Shown piece by piece: positions 22,133 through 25,223 of a stretch of 25,223 nucleotides of DNA (the first letter of the stretch is position 1; each line of letters opens with the position of its first letter). Source of the stretch: Planctomycetota bacterium (GTDB lineage: Bacteria; Planctomycetota; Phycisphaerae; Tepidisphaerales; Tepidisphaeraceae). The stretch covers positions 1-25,223 of the forward strand of contig JAEZED010000083.1 in the NCBI GenBank assembly GCA_023417885.1, read 5' to 3'. The notes under the pieces were generated by a model. It was not told the DNA's origin and ran no database searches. It saw only the letters and a program-made list of their open reading frames with translations. Both the position numbers and the translations under genes were made by a program.

Positions 22133-23527
22133 ATGTCTCACCTGAAACGTCTGCCGGTCGCCGCCTTCATCGCCCTTGGCATCGTGGGAAGTGCCCTGTG
22201 TTCAGCCGCTGCACAGGCTCAGGAGCCGGCGGGCGGCCAGGAGCGGCATGTGCTGGAGAACGGGGTGACTGTGCTGCTGCGCCCGGTACCGGGCCTCGCG
22301 CAGGTGGCGGTGGAGTCGTTCTACGAGGTGGGACTGGTGCACGAGCCGGCGGGCATGCCCCAGGCGGCGCACCTGCTGGAGCACCTGGTCTGCATGGCAG
22401 CGACGGCCAACCACGAGGCGGGTGAGTCGATGCAGCAGCTGGCCACGTTCGGCCTCGCCAACGCCGAGACGCTTCCGGACTGGACGCACTACGACTACAT
22501 GGCGCCCTCGGAGCGGCTGGAGGAGATCCTGAAGATCGAGGCGGAGCGGCTGTCGAGCCTTCGGATCGACGAGGCGATCATCCGGCAGGAGGGTCCGCGC
22601 TGCGCGCAGGAGGTGGACTTCGTCGAGAGAAGCCCTCAGGCGGGCATGGGCAAGTTCGCCTTCAGCGCCCTGGCACAGAACTGGCGGCACGGGCGGAACG
22701 TGGCGCATATCCGGGAAGGCCTCGACCGTTATGACGCCGGAGAGCTGAATGTCTTCCATGTCGCGACCTACCGCCCGGAGAACCTGACGCTGGTGATCGT
22801 CGGCGACTTCGACCCCGCCGAAGCGCTGGAGTTTGCGCGCACGCACGTCGGCGCGGTGCCGGAGCGCGACGCGCCGACGATCGATCCGATCGACTGGCAG
22901 AAGGCGCCGAAGCGCGCGACGGTGACCTGGGATTCGAAGGTGCAGGCGGTCTGCCTGGCATTCCCGCCGCCGGAGGATCCCACGGAGCGTGCCGTGCTCA
23001 GCCTGGTGGGCGCCATGCTCCAGCAGCGGCTGGCGGGTGACGCGGCGCTGCGCGGCACGGTGGACGCGCTCTACACGCCCAACCACCTTTGGCCGGTCGG
23101 GGAGCTCCCGTTCTTCAACTACGCCGCCGCCACGCCGGGCGCGGACCTGGAGCAGGTGGAGGCGCTGCTCATGGAGCGCGTGAGGACGCTCGTGGAGCAC
23201 GGCGGAGGCATCCCGCCCGCAACGTTCAAGGCCCTTGCCCGGCAGCTTGCTTCGTCGTCCCAGGCGCTCGCGGAGGCGCGCGTGCGCCAGACCGCTCGGA
23301 TTCTTGCGCGCGACGGCCGGACGGAGTCGCAGGCGATCGCGATGGTCCTCGGTCAGGGCGCCATCAACTGGGGCGTGGCGGTGCGCTTCCTGGGCGAGGA
23401 TCCGGAACAGGTCGTGGCGGATCTCGAAGCGCTGACCGCGGAGCGCCTGGCGGAGATCGTTCGTACGAACCTCGCGGAGGATCGGCTGATCGTGACGCGC
23501 CTGGTGCCGGAAGCGGCGGGGGAGTAG
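22133..23527 (+). CDS. M16-family (pitrilysin/processing-peptidase-like) zinc metallopeptidase, exported
   Basis: A 464-residue protein. The N-terminus is a signal peptide (about 1-29: LPVAAFIALGIVGSALCSAAAQA). The M16 core follows with LENGVTVLLRPVPG at about 41-54 and the inverted zinc motif AHLLEHLVC (HLLEH at 80-84). A third ligand candidate, Glu160, lies about 76 residues later in CAQEVDFVE, as in pitrilysins. YRPENLTLVIVGDFDP at about 207-222 is typical of the first-domain end. The second half has the non-catalytic M16 fold, so the gene encodes one complete two-domain unit (about 420-450 residues typical). Substrates are likely peptides in the periplasm. ATG at 22133 is the natural start of the signal peptide. 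It converges on icd. Confidence 0.88.
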   Translation: MSHLKRLPVAAFIALGIVGSALCSAAAQAQEPAGGQERHVLENGVTVLLRPVPGLAQVAVESFYEVGLVHEPAGMPQAAHLLEHLVCMAATANHEAGESMQQLATFGLANAETLPDWTHYDYMAPSERLEEILKIEAERLSSLRIDEAIIRQEGPRCAQEVDFVERSPQAGMGKFAFSALAQNWRHGRNVAHIREGLDRYDAGELNVFHVATYRPENLTLVIVGDFDPAEALEFARTHVGAVPERDAPTIDPIDWQKAPKRATVTWDSKVQAVCLAFPPPEDPTERAVLSLVGAMLQQRLAGDAALRGTVDALYTPNHLWPVGELPFFNYAAATPGADLEQVEALLMERVRTLVEHGGGIPPATFKALARQLASSSQALAEARVRQTARILARDGRTESQAIAMVLGQGAINWGVAVRFLGEDPEQVVADLEALTAERLAEIVRTNLAEDRLIVTRLVPEAAGE

Positions 23528-23584
23528 GACGGTTCGCGCGGGCCCACCGCCCTGACTCGGCGGCGGGCAAGGCGGCGTCCGCCG

Positions 23585-24901
23585 CTACATGTTCCCCACC
23601 ATCGCCTTCGCGAACTCGCTGCACTTGACTTCGTTTGCCCCCTCCATCAGCCGGGCGAAGTCGTAGGTGACAGTCCTGCTGCCGATCGTCTTCTCCAGCG
23701 ACTTCACGATCATCTCCGCTGCCTCGTTCCACTTCATGTGCTCGAGCATCATCACGCCCGAGAGGATCACGCTGCCCGGGTTCACCTTGTCCTGGCCGGC
23801 GTACTTGGGCGCCGTGCCGTGCGTCGCCTCGAAGATCGCGTGGCCCGAGACGTAGTTGATGTTCCCGCCCGGGGCGATGCCGATCCCGCCCACCTGCGCC
23901 GCCAGCGCGTCGCTCAGGTAGTCGCCGTTCAGGTTCAGCGTGGCGATCACGTCGAAGTCCTCCGGCCGCGTCAGCACCTGCTGGAGCGTGATGTCCGCGA
24001 TCGCGTCCTTGATGACGATGCCGGCCCCGGGCTTGCCCTCGGGGATCACGTGCCACGGCCCGCCGTCGAGCTCGACCGCGCCGTAGAAGTCGCGCGCGAC
24101 CTTGTATCCCCAGTCGCGGAAGCTGCCTTCCGTGAACTTCATGATGTTCCCCTTGTGCACCAGCGTCACGCTCTTGCGCTTGTGCTGGATGGCGTAGCCG
24201 ATCGCCGAGTGGACCAGCCGCTCCGTCCCCAGGTAGCTCACCGGCTTGATCCCGATCCCCACCTCCACGCTCGTCTCGCGCGCGGGCGCCCCGATCCCCT
24301 CGAGCTGCTTCTGCCAGCTCGCCGCCTTCTCCTTCGTGCCGAAGCGGATCTTGCCGAACTCTTTCGGGAACTCCTTCGCCAGGAAGTCCAGGATCTTCTG
24401 CGACTCCGCCGTCCCGCCCGCGTACTCGATCCCCGCGTAGATGTCCTCCGTGTTCTCCCGGAAGATCACCATGTCCACCTTCTCCGGGTGCTTCACCGGC
24501 GAGGGAACACCCGCAAAGTGCCGCACCGGGCGCAGGCAGACATACAGGTCCAGCATCTGCCGCAAGGCGACGTTCAGCGACCGGATCCCGCCCCCCACGG
24601 GCGTCGTCAGCGGGCCCTTGATGCCGACCAGGTAGTCCTTAAACGCCTCCACCGTCTCGTCCGGCAGCCACGTGTCGAGCTGCTTGAAGCTCTTCTCCCC
24701 CGCGAGCACCTCGAACCACGCGATCTTCCGCTTCCCGCCGTACGCCTTCTCCACCGCGGCGTCGAACACCATCTGGCTCGCCCGCCAGATGTCCGGGCCG
24801 GTGCCGTCTCCCTCGATGAACGGGACCACCGGCCGGTCGGGGACCTGGAGCTGGCCATTGGAAATCGTGATCTTGTCGCCGGCGGGAGCTTGGGTGGCCA
24901 T
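23585..24901 (-). CDS. icd: NADP-type isocitrate dehydrogenase
   Basis: Converts isocitrate to 2-oxoglutarate in the TCA cycle. The 438-residue protein aligns throughout with E. coli Icd (416 residues): FIEGDGTGPDIW, LTTPVGGGIRSLNVALRQ (with the Ser of the IDH-kinase site), LYVCLRPVRHFAGVPSPVKHPE, RENTEDIYAGIEY, KGNIMKFTEGSFRDW, and DAIADITLQQVL. NADP-binding determinants are kept: Lys-Tyr in GTAPKYAGQDK and Tyr/Arg in VTYDFARLMEGA. ATG at 24901 follows AAAAAGGACA, a good Shine-Dalgarno; the frame is open further upstream but into the promoter. Nearby aceK, aceA or other TCA genes are not seen. Confidence 0.96.
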   Translation of the reverse strand: MATQAPAGDKITISNGQLQVPDRPVVPFIEGDGTGPDIWRASQMVFDAAVEKAYGGKRKIAWFEVLAGEKSFKQLDTWLPDETVEAFKDYLVGIKGPLTTPVGGGIRSLNVALRQMLDLYVCLRPVRHFAGVPSPVKHPEKVDMVIFRENTEDIYAGIEYAGGTAESQKILDFLAKEFPKEFGKIRFGTKEKAASWQKQLEGIGAPARETSVEVGIGIKPVSYLGTERLVHSAIGYAIQHKRKSVTLVHKGNIMKFTEGSFRDWGYKVARDFYGAVELDGGPWHVIPEGKPGAGIVIKDAIADITLQQVLTRPEDFDVIATLNLNGDYLSDALAAQVGGIGIAPGGNINYVSGHAIFEATHGTAPKYAGQDKVNPGSVILSGVMMLEHMKWNEAAEMIVKSLEKTIGSRTVTYDFARLMEGANEVKCSEFAKAMVGNM

Positions 24902-24946
24902 CGCTTGTCCTTTTTGCTTACGGAATGGGCTTCTGAGTCGGGTCGA

Positions 24947-24975
24947 ACGGTAAAACCGCCTCACGGGGGTGTCAA
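24947..24975 (-). promoter_or_regulatory. Candidate icd promoter
   Basis: Perfect TTGACA (24970-24975) on the minus strand, a 17-base spacer, and TACCGT (24947-24952). The -10 is weak. It lies about 45 bases before the icd ATG, in the 130-base divergent gap with the lpxI-like gene. Confidence 0.5.
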
Positions 24976-25031
24976 ACGCCTCCGCCGCGCTCCACTCGTC
25001 CCGCCGCCGCGGGGACGCTAAAACAACCGGC

Positions 25032-25223
25032 GTGTCCGTCTCGCATCAAAGCCCGCCGCTGGGACTCATCGCCGGGGAGGGGGTGTTTCCCTTTCTCGTC
25101 GCCCGCGGCGCCCGGGCGGCGGGGCGGCGCGTCGTCTGCTGCGGCTTTGACGGCATGGCGGACCCGTCCCTGGCCGGGGAAGTCGACGCCTACCGCGCCG
25201 TCAGCTTCGCCCGGCTGGCGAGT
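25032..25223 (+). CDS. lpxI: LpxI-like UDP-2,3-diacylglucosamine pyrophosphatase (N-terminal fragment)
   Basis: Open frame from GTG at 25032 to the window edge (64 residues). It carries the LpxI/DUF1009 N-terminal pattern: LGLIAGEGVFPFLVARGARAA, then RVVCCGFDGMADPSLAGEVDA and a SFARLAS segment where LpxI has its LGQLG-like motif. LpxI hydrolyses UDP-2,3-diacylglucosamine to lipid X in lipid A synthesis and replaces LpxH in some lineages. No other start is closer to the conserved LIAG. It fits the other LPS genes in the window. The C-terminus is missing, so the call rests on the N-terminal domain only. Confidence 0.8.
   Translation, partial: MSVSHQSPPLGLIAGEGVFPFLVARGARAAGRRVVCCGFDGMADPSLAGEVDAYRAVSFARLAS

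Overview
The window is high-GC, gene-dense bacterial DNA. Gene content is that of a Gram-negative envelope organism: two LptF/LptG-type permeases, an LptB-type ATPase, CMP-KDO synthetase and the start of an LpxI-like lipid A enzyme. A kdsB-pyrG pair (also seen in chlamydiae), divergent versions of core proteins, and Thr/Gln/Pro/Ala linker repeats after a signal peptide suggest a Planctomycetota/PVC organism, perhaps near Phycisphaerae. That placement is inference from protein character; there is no rRNA gene to confirm it.

Layout, left to right. 1-2376 (minus): two overlapping LPS-export permease genes, the second cut by the window edge. 2472-6131 (plus): a ComF-like phosphoribosyltransferase, a REP-like palindrome, then kdsB and pyrG; PyrG makes the CTP that KdsB uses. 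6154-6492 (minus): a cold-shock-domain protein with a long GGT-repeat leader. 6493-7177: a 685-base gap with DnaA-box-like sites. 7178-10959 (plus): lptB, a secreted thioredoxin-fold protein and an HDOD-GGDEF signalling protein. 10966-12507 (minus): a 2-hydroxyacid dehydrogenase-like protein and a CYTH protein. 12771-13949 (plus): accA, ending at a strong, probably bidirectional terminator.

14045-14714 (minus) holds the most unusual content: three very short tandem genes (40, 39 and 46 residues). Each encodes a signal peptide ending in Gly-Cys followed by a tiny acidic tail with a shared DDDG motif, so they look like a family of micro-lipoproteins. After these come recR with a half-degenerate zinc finger, an unrecognised disordered acidic protein, and an SRAP/YedK-type DNA-protein crosslink sensor.

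17043-19475 (minus) is a feoAB ferrous-iron uptake operon with a Fur-box-like palindrome sitting on its promoter. It is followed by a small beta-carbonic-anhydrase-like protein, and by a secreted protein combining an HELIH zincin-like domain with a GH43-like beta-propeller. The right end has an M16-type peptidase homologue, NADP-type isocitrate dehydrogenase, and the N-terminus of LpxI. No tRNA, rRNA, CRISPR array, insertion sequence or prophage was seen.
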